Shown in pieces: positions 44,130 to 52,952 of a DNA stretch of 64,000 nt; positions within the stretch are counted from its first letter, which is position 1, and each line of letters begins with the position of its first letter. Both the position numbers and the translations under genes were made by a program. Under the pieces are notes generated by a model. The model did not search any database. It saw only the letters and a list, made by a program, of their open reading frames with translations, and was not told the origin of the DNA. The DNA is taken from the NCBI RefSeq assembly GCF_021390535.1, contig NZ_JAJUXG010000015.1, forward strand, positions 227,863 to 291,862, in the 5' to 3' direction. Source of the DNA: Dyadobacter sp. CY312 (lineage in GTDB: Bacteria; Bacteroidota; Bacteroidia; Cytophagales; Spirosomataceae).

Positions 44130-44513
44130 TTATGGTTTGTCTGCGATAATAAATTTTTCAGAGTGATTCATCATGTACGTTAACAGTTTGCCTACTTCTC
44201 TGCTTTGGTTGTACAGTTGGTCAAATATCTCAGAATTGATGTAACCGCACTCTTTTGAAAACAATAGCCAAACCTGAGTTTCGCTATTTTCACTGTCCGA
44301 ATCTGATAGTTTCGAAATGAAGTGCGCCTTATATCTTCTCTTCCTGTAAGCTTCACCAATATTTGCACAAACAGAACGGGAACTCCTCCGGATTTGATCA
44401 GTTAAAGAATATTTTTCTTCACCAGGGAAAGCCTTGCTTAACTGAAAAATCTTCATCGACAGATCAAAACTTTTCTGAAATGCAATCAAATCTCTAAAGT
44501 CGCTGTAAGCCAT
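44130..44513 (-). CDS. Four-helix-bundle protein, S23/23S rRNA intervening-sequence family
   Basis: This 127-residue protein (ATG at 44513; an upstream extension is not used) matches the S23 family pattern: DFRDLIAFQKSFDLSMKIF, AFPGEEKYSLTDQIRRSSRS, and VCANIGEAYRKRR, then two more helices. Family members form pentameric helical bundles. They are found in rRNA intervening sequences, as stand-alone genes, and as accessory proteins of diversity-generating retroelements. No reverse transcriptase or variable repeat is visible here. It is flanked on both sides by inverted AT-rich repeats, and it interrupts an otherwise glycan-related gene string, which suggests insertion. Confidence 0.9.
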   Translation of the reverse strand: MAYSDFRDLIAFQKSFDLSMKIFQLSKAFPGEEKYSLTDQIRRSSRSVCANIGEAYRKRRYKAHFISKLSDSDSENSETQVWLLFSKECGYINSEIFDQLYNQSREVGKLLTYMMNHSEKFIIADKP

Positions 44514-44590
44514 TAGTAAACAGATAAGGTTGAATTTCAATATTCAAAAGGATCAGAATTGGGCCGTTGAGTACCTTTATCTACCCGTAT

Positions 44591-44648
44591 ACTGTTAACT
44601 AGAAACTAAAAACTGATTTCCCACTGCAAACTGTTAACTAAAAACTTA
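44591..44648. repeat. AT-rich repeats flanking the four-helix-bundle gene, right copies
   Basis: Two copies of (A)CTGTTAACTA(G)AAACTAAAAACT (44591-44614 and about 44626-44648) lie between the four-helix-bundle start and the methyltransferase stop. They match, in inverted orientation, the repeat at 44001-44036. Confidence 0.6.
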
Positions 44649-44652
44649 GGAT

Positions 44653-45534
44653 TTAATCAACAGCCTTCTCAGCTCTCAATCTCCAGTTGTCTACAAAATC
44701 TTTTCCAGGAATAGGAAGATCAATATCCACTTCCGGAGCTTTGGCAGTTACCCTGTACTCCATGATATAAAATGCGTTTCCGAAAACATAGTGCAATTTG
44801 AAGTTTTCGATATTGGCAGGAACATCCTCAATTGGCACCTCAGCACGGAACAATGGATTTGCTTTTAATAAAGTAGCGTAAGTAGGTGTATTCCGAAGCC
44901 ATGGAGCCACGCTTTCGTCACCAACAACAACTTTACCACCCGGACGAACAACGCGAGTCAACTCGTCAAAAGCTCTTTTTCTTTCAGAAAACGTATTGAT
45001 TCCGCCAAAATGGAACACGGCATCAAAAGTGTCGTCTTCAAAAGGTAGGTAAGAGCCATTTCCAAGGAAATAGTGAACATTTACGTCCTCTGTTGAAAGT
45101 TTATCCTGTGCCAGTTTCAGCATATTTGGAGAGAGATCAGACAACACAGCTGTGCCGCCCGGTCTTACTTTATCGAGTATCAAAGCAGAATCTTTACCTG
45201 TTCCTGCACCAACTTCCAGCGCTTTCATCCCAGGCTGCAATTCCATCAGATCAATAAAAAACTTGCGGGTGGCAGCTTCATCGGAGTGATTCAGTGTTTC
45301 GAAAACCCACGAAACGCCTTTGTCGTAACGAAGAAATGCCTGGTCGTATAGAAATTGCTCTCTGGCATCACCTGGAAGTAACTCTTTGGGATATAACATG
45401 TTGACGATACCAGTATCACCAACTTCATAAACAACACCATCTTTGCTGGTTAGTGTTTTACCATCTTCTGAAATGGTTAGTGTGCCGCCGGTTAGTGGAC
45501 AAACCAGCGATTTTAAGAACTCCTTATGATCCAT
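44653..45534 (-). CDS. Class I SAM-dependent methyltransferase with N-terminal Trm112-like segment
   Basis: This 293-residue protein starts with a Trm112-like segment (LVCPLTGGTLTISEDGKTL, then GVVYEV-GDTGIVNML). It has lost most of the Cys residues that would bind zinc. The methyltransferase domain follows from about residue 90: MKALEVGAGTGKDSALIL (motif I), DLSPNMLKLAQDKL, and DDTFDAVFHFGGINTF. It resembles UbiE/COQ5-like small-molecule methyltransferases. It heads the minus-strand string containing PhyH and GT2 genes, so a sugar or lipid substrate is possible. Confidence 0.88.
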   Translation of the reverse strand: MDHKEFLKSLVCPLTGGTLTISEDGKTLTSKDGVVYEVGDTGIVNMLYPKELLPGDAREQFLYDQAFLRYDKGVSWVFETLNHSDEAATRKFFIDLMELQPGMKALEVGAGTGKDSALILDKVRPGGTAVLSDLSPNMLKLAQDKLSTEDVNVHYFLGNGSYLPFEDDTFDAVFHFGGINTFSERKRAFDELTRVVRPGGKVVVGDESVAPWLRNTPTYATLLKANPLFRAEVPIEDVPANIENFKLHYVFGNAFYIMEYRVTAKAPEVDIDLPIPGKDFVDNWRLRAEKAVD

Positions 45535-45732
45535 TTTGTATTTTTCTTATTGATATAGCGGTTCAAAATTACTTTTTTTCTTCGAACAACATTCAAAGTA
45601 ACGAGGCTTCTTCACAAATGGTATAATTACCAGGCCGCAGATCCGGGCAACAATATCGCCAATTCTATTTATTTGTACCTTTGGGCTGGATCCGGTCAAT
45701 GATGCCGGGTTAAACCGCTTTTGTTGCAAATT

Positions 45733-46926
45733 ATGTCTCAACTTCAGGAAAGAATAAAACTACTCGCCAAAGAACAGGCAAGCCGCGTAATTGGTCACAG
45801 ACGTCACCTGCATAGTAATCCGGAACTTTCGTTCGAAGAATTTAAAACTGCTGGCTACGTTGCAAGCCAGCTTCGGGCACTGGGTCTGCAGCCACAGGAA
45901 GGCTTTGCCGGAACTGGCGTAGTGGCCCTTATAGAAGGAAGAAATCCTGCCTCAAGAACTGTGGGCTTGCGTGCCGATATGGATGCGCTGCCGATTCTGG
46001 AAGCCAATGAAGTCCCTTACAAATCTCTTGTACCTGGTGTAATGCACGCCTGCGGTCACGATGTCCACACGTCAAGTCTGCTCGGTACAGCTGAGATCTT
46101 ATGCAAGTTGAAGGATGACTTTGACGGAACAATCAAACTGGTGTTCCAGCCTGCCGAAGAAAAAGCTCCGGGAGGTGCATCGCTTATGATCAAAGAGGGT
46201 GTATTGGAAAACCCCCGACCTGCCAGTATGGTAGGCCAGCACGTTGCTCCTAATATTCCTGTTGGTAAAATTGGTTTTCGTGAGGGAATGTACATGGCCA
46301 GCACTGATGAATTGTATCTGACTGTGAAGGGTAAAGGTGGACACGCAGCAGCACCTCATCAGCTGATTGATCCGGTTTTGATGGCTTCGCATATTATTGT
46401 TGCCCTTCAGCAGATTATCAGCCGCAACAGAAATCCGGCAAATCCGGCAGTGCTTTCTTTCGGACGTTTTATAGCGGATGGCGTTACCAATGTAATTCCG
46501 AATGAAGTTACCATTCAGGGAACATGGCGGTGTATGGACGAAGTGTGGCGCGAAGAAGGGTTACAAAAAATGAAGAAACTTGCGGAGGGAATTGCGGAGT
46601 CGATGGGAGGATCGTGCCAGTTCGATATTGTGAAAGGTTATCCGTTTCTCAAAAATCAACCCGAACTTACACGTCGCGTCCGCACGGCAGCAACACAATA
46701 TGTGGGTGCCGAAAACATCGTGGATCTTGACCTATGGATGGCAGGCGAAGATTTTGCTTTTTATTCGCAGGTTGTTGACTCGTGTTTTTACCGTCTCGGA
46801 ACAAGAAATGAGGATAAAGGGATAATTTCCGGCGTACATACACCAACTTTCGACATTGACGAATCAGCATTGGAGATTTCCACCGGACTCATGAGCTGGC
46901 TTGCTATTTCTGAACTTGGTTCTTAG
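45733..46926 (+). CDS. M20/M40 family amidohydrolase
   Basis: This 397-residue zinc hydrolase matches the IAA-amino-acid/hippurate hydrolase (AmhX/CbpG-like) branch: RRHLHSNPELSFEE, LRADMDALPI near residue 79, MHACGHDVHTSSLLG near residue 100, and FQPAEEKAPGGASLMI. It has the binding His in QHVAPNIPVGKIGF and the C-terminal GEDFAFYSQ. It removes an acyl or aminoacyl group from an N-acylated amino acid; the substrate is not clear. The start is ATG 45733, not the upstream TTG. Its last 23 bases overlap the convergent GT2 gene. Confidence 0.92.
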   Translation: MSQLQERIKLLAKEQASRVIGHRRHLHSNPELSFEEFKTAGYVASQLRALGLQPQEGFAGTGVVALIEGRNPASRTVGLRADMDALPILEANEVPYKSLVPGVMHACGHDVHTSSLLGTAEILCKLKDDFDGTIKLVFQPAEEKAPGGASLMIKEGVLENPRPASMVGQHVAPNIPVGKIGFREGMYMASTDELYLTVKGKGGHAAAPHQLIDPVLMASHIIVALQQIISRNRNPANPAVLSFGRFIADGVTNVIPNEVTIQGTWRCMDEVWREEGLQKMKKLAEGIAESMGGSCQFDIVKGYPFLKNQPELTRRVRTAATQYVGAENIVDLDLWMAGEDFAFYSQVVDSCFYRLGTRNEDKGIISGVHTPTFDIDESALEISTGLMSWLAISELGS

Positions 46927-47653
46927 GGATATATCTTTTAAAGAAGCTATTGATTTTAAGGCTGATCACGCCAAGAATAGCTTCTTTAAAAATCCCTCTC
47001 GACATCTTTGAAGCACCTTTGGTTCTGTCCGTGAAAATGATGGGAACCTCCGTAATATCAAATCCGTATTTCCAGGAATTGAATTTCATTTCAATCTGAA
47101 AAGCGTAACCGATAAATCTGATGTTGTCCAGATTAATGGTTTCCAGCACTTTGCTTGTGTAGCAGATAAAACCAGCCGTAGGATCCATTATTTTCATACC
47201 GGTGATCATGCGGACATAGTATCCTGCAAAATACGACATCAAAACCCGGTTGATTGGCCAGTTTACTACATTTACTCCGGTTATATATCTTGATCCGATT
47301 GCAACGTCATGTTTTTCAACCGCACACGCGTTATAAAGCCTGATAAGATCTTCTGGTGGGTGTGAAAAATCTGCGTCCATTTCGAAAATGTACTCATATC
47401 CCCTCTTCATCGCCCATTTAAACCCATGAATGTAGGCGGTGCCCAATCCAAGTTTCCCTTTTCTTTCTTCAAGATGGAGCGATCCTCCAAACTCCGTCAT
47501 CAGTCCCTTCACAATAGCAGCTGTTCCATCCGGAGAACCATCATCAATAATCAAGACATCGAAAGGTTGACTCAGGCTAAATACTTTGCGGATAATCGCT
47601 TCAATATTTTCAATTTCGTTGTAAGTAGGGATAACAACAATACTATTATTCAC
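46904..47653 (-). CDS. Polyprenol monophosphomannose synthase-like GT2
   Basis: This 249-residue GT2 enzyme has SIVVIPTYNEIENIEAII, VLIIDDGSPDGTA, and EMDADFSHPPEDL (D-x-D) near residue 93. GSRYITGVNVVNWPINR and DPTAGFICY are dolichol-phosphate mannosyltransferase blocks. No membrane helices are evident, so it would act at the inner leaflet. It would supply a polyprenyl-linked sugar to GT-C type enzymes such as those at 25762-28280, which is inference. It is convergent with and overlaps the amidohydrolase gene. Confidence 0.9.
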   Translation of the reverse strand: MNNSIVVIPTYNEIENIEAIIRKVFSLSQPFDVLIIDDGSPDGTAAIVKGLMTEFGGSLHLEERKGKLGLGTAYIHGFKWAMKRGYEYIFEMDADFSHPPEDLIRLYNACAVEKHDVAIGSRYITGVNVVNWPINRVLMSYFAGYYVRMITGMKIMDPTAGFICYTSKVLETINLDNIRFIGYAFQIEMKFNSWKYGFDITEVPIIFTDRTKGASKMSRGIFKEAILGVISLKINSFFKRYIPKNQVQK

Positions 47654-47702
47654 AACTTTCTATTTTAGGTTGAAATCTGACTTTGGTGGAATAATCACTT
47701 GT

Positions 47703-48077
47703 TCAGGGCTTAACGTTATTTTGTTTCTCCCGTAATTCTATTTTTTTATTGACGCTTTCGTATATCTGGGACATCTGCTTAGGGTGTGTCATGTAGTAGT
47801 CATAGCTGTTCCTGTACACCAATGTATCCACTTTATGTTTTTTCCAGATTTCCTTTTTAAGTTTCTCAAAAACCAATAATGAAGAGTCTGATGATTTTAG
47901 CTGCAACTTCGTCACCCGAGATTCGGCAATATGTACATCGGCAAGTATAGAAGCCATTTGCTCTTGCGTTAATGCACTTTGTGGTGGTTTTTCATTGGAA
48001 GAGCACGCAGTAATACCCAGAAAGCCAGATATAAAAATTAAAGAAACAAATGAGAAATTCACAGCACGTTCTACCAT
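47703..48077 (-). CDS. DUF4296 lipoprotein
   Basis: This 124-residue lipoprotein (ATG at 48077) has a hydrophobic signal ending in a lipobox-like ITACSS. The DUF4296 domain follows: ALTQEQMASILADVHIAES and KHKVDTLVYRNSYDYYMTHPK near the C-terminus. The family is confined mainly to Bacteroidota and its role is unknown. It lies divergent from the DUF58 operon. Confidence 0.88.
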   Translation of the reverse strand: MVERAVNFSFVSLIFISGFLGITACSSNEKPPQSALTQEQMASILADVHIAESRVTKLQLKSSDSSLLVFEKLKKEIWKKHKVDTLVYRNSYDYYMTHPKQMSQIYESVNKKIELREKQNNVKP

Positions 48078-48146
48078 AACTCTCAAATACCTATCTTTGT
48101 TTAGCGCGATTAAAGTGCAAAGGTGGTAATTTTTTTTACAAAACAC

Positions 48147-49037
48147 ATGTTCCAACAATTTTTAAGCAAGCTCCGAAAATATGAAATTCGCATGCGTAAA
48201 GCTGTTACAAGCGAGCGTCATGGTAATTTCCATTCGGTCTTTAAAGGTTCGGGACTGGAGTTCGACGACCTTCGCCTTTACCAATATGGTGACGATGTGA
48301 GAGCCATCGACTGGAACACATCTGCGAAAGGGCATGGAACATTTATAAAGATATTTAAGGAGGACAAAGAGCAAACAGCCTTCTTCTTACTGGATGTGAG
48401 TGCGTCTCAGCAGGTAGGAGAGCTAAAAAAATTAAAGATTGACATCGCGAAGGAAATTTGCGGAGTTCTTACACTTTCCGCCATTCAGGAAGCAACACGT
48501 GTAGGACTGCTTTGTTTTTCGGACCGGACAGAACGCTACATAAGGCCCTCAGACGGTATGAAACACGGGTACAGCCTTGTTTCCGAGCTGTACAAACTTG
48601 TCCCGGAATCTATACAAACGAGCATCGCTGATGCCATTTTGGTTACTCTCAACGTGTTACGTCGACGTAGCCTCGTATTTATAATTTCAGATTTTATTGA
48701 TGACAATTATCATCACAACCTCAAAGCGCTGTGCCGGAAACACGATGTAATTGTCATTCATTTGTACGACATGCGCGAAACCAATCTTCCCAGCCTTGGT
48801 ATCATTCCACTATATGATGCCGAAAAGCAACGGACTGTTTGGGTAAATACTTCTTCAAAACAATATCAGGAAGAAATGTCGGGACGTTTTAAAAAAAGGA
48901 GTAATGAACTTGAAAGAATTTGTCACCAGAACCGTGCAGACTATATTGCGATCAACACTCAGGAAGATTATGTACCCGCACTGATCCATTTATTCAAAGT
49001 TCGACAGTACAGCAAAACGGCGGCACCCTCATCTTAA
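48147..49037 (+). CDS. DUF58 domain protein (Bat/MoxR-associated)
   Basis: This 296-residue protein has the DUF58 signature SVFKGSGLEFDDLRLYQYG, then DDVRAIDWNTSAKGHGTF near residue 49 and a VWA-like fold (FFLLDVSASQQVG). Such proteins usually accompany MoxR AAA+ ATPases and VWA proteins. Here the next two genes are a membrane protein and a VWA protein, but no MoxR gene is adjacent. Start at ATG 48147; an upstream GTG at 48123 is in-frame but lies in a run of Ts. Confidence 0.92.
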   Translation: MFQQFLSKLRKYEIRMRKAVTSERHGNFHSVFKGSGLEFDDLRLYQYGDDVRAIDWNTSAKGHGTFIKIFKEDKEQTAFFLLDVSASQQVGELKKLKIDIAKEICGVLTLSAIQEATRVGLLCFSDRTERYIRPSDGMKHGYSLVSELYKLVPESIQTSIADAILVTLNVLRRRSLVFIISDFIDDNYHHNLKALCRKHDVIVIHLYDMRETNLPSLGIIPLYDAEKQRTVWVNTSSKQYQEEMSGRFKKRSNELERICHQNRADYIAINTQEDYVPALIHLFKVRQYSKTAAPSS

Positions 49038-49038
49038 A

Positions 49039-50019
49039 ATGCACGAAGCAGATATTCACACATCACAAATGATTTCCTTTTTCTTATGGCTGGATAAAAA
49101 TCACAAGACAGTCGTACGATTGGCATTGATGGCGCTTTTATATACGATCTGTCTTGCTCCCATCTGTGCACAGTCCGACAAACCGAAAGGGAAATTTTTA
49201 ACGGATAGCATTGAAATAGGAAAGCCGTTTTTGTACGCATTGAGTTTCCGCCACTCGCCCGACAAAGAAGTTTTTTTCCCCGACACCGCATTTAACTATT
49301 CTCCGTTTGAAGTATTATCACGCAGAAGTTTCACATCTGCCACCGACGCAACAGGTAAGGCAACGCTCGACAGCGCAATTTATCAGCTGGTAACATTCGA
49401 TGTATCGCAGGCTCAGGTTTTGTCCGTTCCCATTTTTATATATGCCCGTGGCGATTGCACCGCCGTTTTCACCAATAAAGATTCTATATTTTTAAAGAAA
49501 AAAAACCTTGACCCTATCACAAATAATGAAGCACTAAAACCGGAAATTGCCTTGGCTCCGTTAAGAAGCGAGTTCAATTTTTCCATGTTACTGGGCTATC
49601 TGGGACTTGCAATTGGTTTAATAGGTGCCATTTACTGGGTTTTTGGTAAAGACATTTACAAGCAGTGGAGATTGATAAAACTTCAAAGACGACACCTCGA
49701 ATACCTGAGATCTTTTAACAAACTTCTTAGAAACGCAAGAGAAAAAAACAATATCAAGGATGCTGAAAACGCCATTATTGTTTGGAAAAACTATCTTGAA
49801 CGGCTGGAAAAAAAACCTTTTGCAACCTACACCACACGTGAGATTATGGACAACATGCCCGATGACTCACTCGCGGATGCTTTAAAAAACATGGACGGAA
49901 TCATATATGGGCAGGTTAAATCCAATACCATGCATGTGTTTCTAGAAGTATTAAAAACAGGTGCAACAAAGCTGTACCGGACGAAGCGAAGAGAAATTTT
50001 AGACAACCCGATACCCTGA
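49039..50019 (+). CDS. Membrane protein of a Bat-like operon
   Basis: The 326-residue product follows DUF58 after one base. It has a hydrophobic N-terminal segment (VVRLALMALLYTICLAPIC), an extracytoplasmic beta-rich domain (about 50-180), and a second membrane segment near residue 187 (FSMLLGYLGLAIGLIGAIYWVF). A long Lys/Arg-rich helical tail follows. The layout resembles BatD/DUF4381-type partners, but I do not find a definite signature. It is cotranscribed with DUF58 and VWA genes and probably couples the VWA protein to the periplasm. Confidence 0.75.
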   Translation: MHEADIHTSQMISFFLWLDKNHKTVVRLALMALLYTICLAPICAQSDKPKGKFLTDSIEIGKPFLYALSFRHSPDKEVFFPDTAFNYSPFEVLSRRSFTSATDATGKATLDSAIYQLVTFDVSQAQVLSVPIFIYARGDCTAVFTNKDSIFLKKKNLDPITNNEALKPEIALAPLRSEFNFSMLLGYLGLAIGLIGAIYWVFGKDIYKQWRLIKLQRRHLEYLRSFNKLLRNAREKNNIKDAENAIIVWKNYLERLEKKPFATYTTREIMDNMPDDSLADALKNMDGIIYGQVKSNTMHVFLEVLKTGATKLYRTKRREILDNPIP

Positions 50020-50029
50020 ATTGAGTATT

Positions 50030-51049
50030 ATGGAACAGTGGTTTTCCTTAAAATGGTTTGGGTATGATATGATCAGGTCGTACGATTGGGTGCATCCATA
50101 TTTCCTGTATGCGTTACCATTTGTACCCCTTCTTTTCTGGCTGCGCAATGCCTTTCACCGGAAACACAAACAGCGGTTGGTAATCACCTATCATTCTTTA
50201 AAAGAAGGCAAGGACTGGTTAACGTTGCTGAGATTTGTACAACCCATCTGCGTCGGACTTGCTATATGCCTCATATTGGTCGCATTGGCCAGGCCTCAGG
50301 TTGTTTCGGAGCGGACCGATCGGTTTTCGGAAGGCATCGATATCATGCTGTTGCTGGATATTTCCGATTCCATGCTGGAAAAAGACCTCAGTCCAAATCG
50401 TTTGGAAGCTGCGAAACAAGTAGCCAGACAATTTATAAAGGGACGCTTGCAGGACCGTATCGGACTCATTATTTTTGCCGGTGAAGCGGTTTCACTGTGT
50501 CCACTTACAACGGATTATGAGCTGTTATATGGCTTTTTGGACGAAATAAAGCCCGAAATGATTCCAACTGCCGGTACAGCAATAGGAAGTGCATTAGCTG
50601 TGGCAGTAAACCGAATGCGCGAAACCAAGGGAGACAGCAAGGTTGCTATTCTGATCAGCGATGGGGATAACACATCGGGGAATCTGGATCCTACCACGGC
50701 AACTCAACTGGCCAGAGCATTTGGAGTAAAGGTGTATACCATTTCTGTAGGCAGTATAAAACGGCCTGTAAAATCCGACACCGTAATCGTTTCAAATGCT
50801 TTGGTGGACGAAAGTGAGCTTCGTAACATTGCCGGATTGGGTAATGGAAAATATTTCAGAGCTACTGACAATAAGGCGCTTGGAGAAGTTTTTAAACAAA
50901 TCAATCAGATTGAAAAGGTGAAGTCTATGAATGTAATTTCACGTGATGTAAGCGACTTTTACCGGGTATATCTCTATTGGGCTGTGTTATTATTACTTAT
51001 CGCAATTGCCACCAAAAGTACTTTTATGGCTAACATTCTTGAAGACTAA
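50030..51049 (+). CDS. VWA domain membrane protein (BatA-like)
   Basis: This 339-residue protein has an N-terminal hydrophobic segment near 15-35 and another at about 60-85. It carries a von Willebrand factor A domain with the MIDAS metal site in LLLDISDSMLEKD near residue 105 and AILISDGDNTSGNLD near residue 208. A C-terminal membrane anchor (VYLYWAVLLLLIAIATK) ends the protein. It is the BatA/BatB type. The start is ATG 50030 rather than a TTG three codons earlier. rnhB overlaps the stop (TAATG). Confidence 0.93.
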   Translation: MEQWFSLKWFGYDMIRSYDWVHPYFLYALPFVPLLFWLRNAFHRKHKQRLVITYHSLKEGKDWLTLLRFVQPICVGLAICLILVALARPQVVSERTDRFSEGIDIMLLLDISDSMLEKDLSPNRLEAAKQVARQFIKGRLQDRIGLIIFAGEAVSLCPLTTDYELLYGFLDEIKPEMIPTAGTAIGSALAVAVNRMRETKGDSKVAILISDGDNTSGNLDPTTATQLARAFGVKVYTISVGSIKRPVKSDTVIVSNALVDESELRNIAGLGNGKYFRATDNKALGEVFKQINQIEKVKSMNVISRDVSDFYRVYLYWAVLLLLIAIATKSTFMANILED

Positions 51050-51630
51050 TGCTTAAATCATATTACAATATAGATGCTGTGGAGGCGGGACTGGATGAGG
51101 TGGGCAGAGGTTGCCTGGCAGGACCGGTGGTTGCTGCGGCAGTAATTCTACCAAGAGATTACACGCACGAATATCTTAATGACTCCAAGCAATTATCAAA
51201 AATGCAGCGCGATCTGCTCGAAAAAGAAATCATACGTGAGTCGATAGCCTGGGCAGTGGCAGAAGTTGATAACTTTGAAATTGATAAAATTAACATTCTT
51301 AAGGCAAGTTTTTTGGCTATGCACCGGGCGGTAGATAAGCTGCAAACCCGACCGGAGCACCTGCTCGTAGATGGAAACCGCTTCACTCCTTATCCCATGA
51401 TACCACATACCTGTATCATAAAGGGAGATAGCCATTACCTTTCAATTGCTGCCGCCTCGGTTCTGGCTAAAAACTATCGGGACGAGCTTATGACGCAACT
51501 GGGGCAGAGTTTTCCTCATTACGGCTGGGCCAGAAACGTGGGTTACCCAACCATACATCACCGCAAGGCCATCATGGAGCATGGCACTTGCTCTCACCAC
51601 CGGATGAGCTTCAAGCTATTAAAAGATTGA
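51049..51630 (+). CDS. rnhB: Ribonuclease HII
   Basis: This 193-residue enzyme removes RNA from RNA-DNA hybrids. The catalytic start is VEAGLDEVGRGCLAGPVVAA (acidic residues in DEVGRG), with DSKQLSKMQR, LLVDGNRF and the later IIKGDSHYLSIAAASVLAK. The ATG overlaps the VWA stop, so it is translationally coupled to the Bat-like operon, an unusual neighbour for a replication enzyme. Confidence 0.96.
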   Translation: MLKSYYNIDAVEAGLDEVGRGCLAGPVVAAAVILPRDYTHEYLNDSKQLSKMQRDLLEKEIIRESIAWAVAEVDNFEIDKINILKASFLAMHRAVDKLQTRPEHLLVDGNRFTPYPMIPHTCIIKGDSHYLSIAAASVLAKNYRDELMTQLGQSFPHYGWARNVGYPTIHHRKAIMEHGTCSHHRMSFKLLKD

Positions 51631-51631
51631 A

Positions 51632-52147
51632 TTACACCTTTGGCTTTTTGTAAAGAGGTACTGTACTGCAGGGTTCTCCGAACATGAGGCTTTGCGCAAC
51701 TGGTTTCAGCAAAGTAGTAATATCCATGTACGCAGAAATGGGCACAGGGAATTTGCTGCATCCTTTAATAACCACACGCCTTCCTCTGTATTCCTCAGGA
51801 TCAATTTTACAAATCGCGTCCGAAAAGAGCTGACCTTCCAAAGCAGACAAATCTCCAAATACGACTTTGTTTGCAAATGGCTCCAACTGTATGGCAAGAA
51901 GCATGTAAGCCCAGGTAGGGACGATGGCGTCCTCAGAACAAATTACAGCAATATTTTTGTCGGTGTACTGACTCCAGTCATGCGATTTGAGGAATTCCCG
52001 ATAATCTTTTTCCCGCAGAATCATGCCCTGAAAAAGGTTTTCTTTTATGTCATATATCACTCTTTCTCCCGGATGATAAAGCTCTTCCAGATCAAGAGAC
52101 ACAATACCGCTTGTTGCAACTCGGTTTATAATTTCTTCGGTTTCCAT
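51632..52147 (-). CDS. DUF2480 family protein
   Basis: This 171-residue protein matches the Bacteroidota-specific DUF2480 pattern: EIINRVATSGIVSLDLEELY, then NLFQGMILREKDYREFLKSH and CSKFPVPISAYMDI. It has no signal or membrane segment and no known function. Its stop is one base from the convergent rnhB stop, with no terminator between. Confidence 0.85.
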   Translation of the reverse strand: METEEIINRVATSGIVSLDLEELYHPGERVIYDIKENLFQGMILREKDYREFLKSHDWSQYTDKNIAVICSEDAIVPTWAYMLLAIQLEPFANKVVFGDLSALEGQLFSDAICKIDPEEYRGRRVVIKGCSKFPVPISAYMDITTLLKPVAQSLMFGEPCSTVPLYKKPKV

Positions 52148-52222
52148 ATTCTAAATTTTGGACTCAGAATTACAACATCAAAGGGTACACTTTTGGTTGC
52201 TCTGCAACTTAAAAATCTATTT

Positions 52223-52921
52223 CTAAAGGGCTACAGCAGGAGCTTTTCGGGAAGGAGGTGTCATGAAATCTTTGAGATAAAATGGCTCAAAGGAAGCTAT
52301 ATCTTCAAACTGATTTTCAGCATATGACTTTACCGCAAGATCTCCGACCGTTCTTGCCGAAGGGCGAATCTCTGCGTCCGGAAAAATAGCGTTTTCGCTG
52401 GCAGCAAGCAATGCTTTGCACTTGGCAGCACCATCACCAAAGAATACTACCTTCCGAGATTCAAGAATATCTTTGAAAGATTCTTCTGACATTATAACCG
52501 CTTCTGTTGGCTTAATGATACGACATTCAGCGTCAAATACAGAGGTATAAACCTCCATTCTCCGCGCATCGATCATTGGACAAAATAAGAAATTTCTTGA
52601 AAAATAAGGTATTACCTGCTTTGCCATTGCCTCAAGGGTATTCACAGCGATCAATGGTTTGTCGAGCGCATAACACAGTCCTTTAGCTGTTGAAACACTT
52701 ACCCGCAAACCTGTGTAAGAGCCCGGACCTTTCGCAACCGCAATAGCATCCAGATCGGACAACTTAAAGCCGCTATTTTCGACTGCATTTTGTATGAGCG
52801 TTGTCAGCATTGCAGACGATGACTTGTCGGTAAACAAATCATAACCTGACAGCAAAACACCATTTTGGTGTACAGCCACGGAGCATCCGCGTGTAGATGT
52901 GTCAATACTTAGTATTAGCAT
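52223..52921 (-). CDS. tsaB: tRNA threonylcarbamoyladenosine biosynthesis protein TsaB
   Basis: This 232-residue ASKHA-fold protein is part of the TsaBDE complex that makes t6A37 in tRNAs. The start is LILSIDTSTRGCSVAV, followed by VAKGPGSYTGLRVSVSTAKG near residue 62 and FCPMIDARRMEVYTSVFD near 116. It is shorter than TsaD and lacks TsaD's metal ligands, as expected. The S41 protease gene lies 31 bases upstream on the same strand and may be cotranscribed. Confidence 0.93.
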   Translation of the reverse strand: MLILSIDTSTRGCSVAVHQNGVLLSGYDLFTDKSSSAMLTTLIQNAVENSGFKLSDLDAIAVAKGPGSYTGLRVSVSTAKGLCYALDKPLIAVNTLEAMAKQVIPYFSRNFLFCPMIDARRMEVYTSVFDAECRIIKPTEAVIMSEESFKDILESRKVVFFGDGAAKCKALLAASENAIFPDAEIRPSARTVGDLAVKSYAENQFEDIASFEPFYLKDFMTPPSRKAPAVAL

Positions 52922-52952
52922 AGGAATTAAAGGAAACAGCCACCAGTGCTGA

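Noticed and set aside
44130..44513. Possible diversity-generating retroelement around the four-helix-bundle gene
   Set aside because: No reverse transcriptase gene and no template/variable repeat pair with adenine-biased changes is visible in the surrounding 10 kb.
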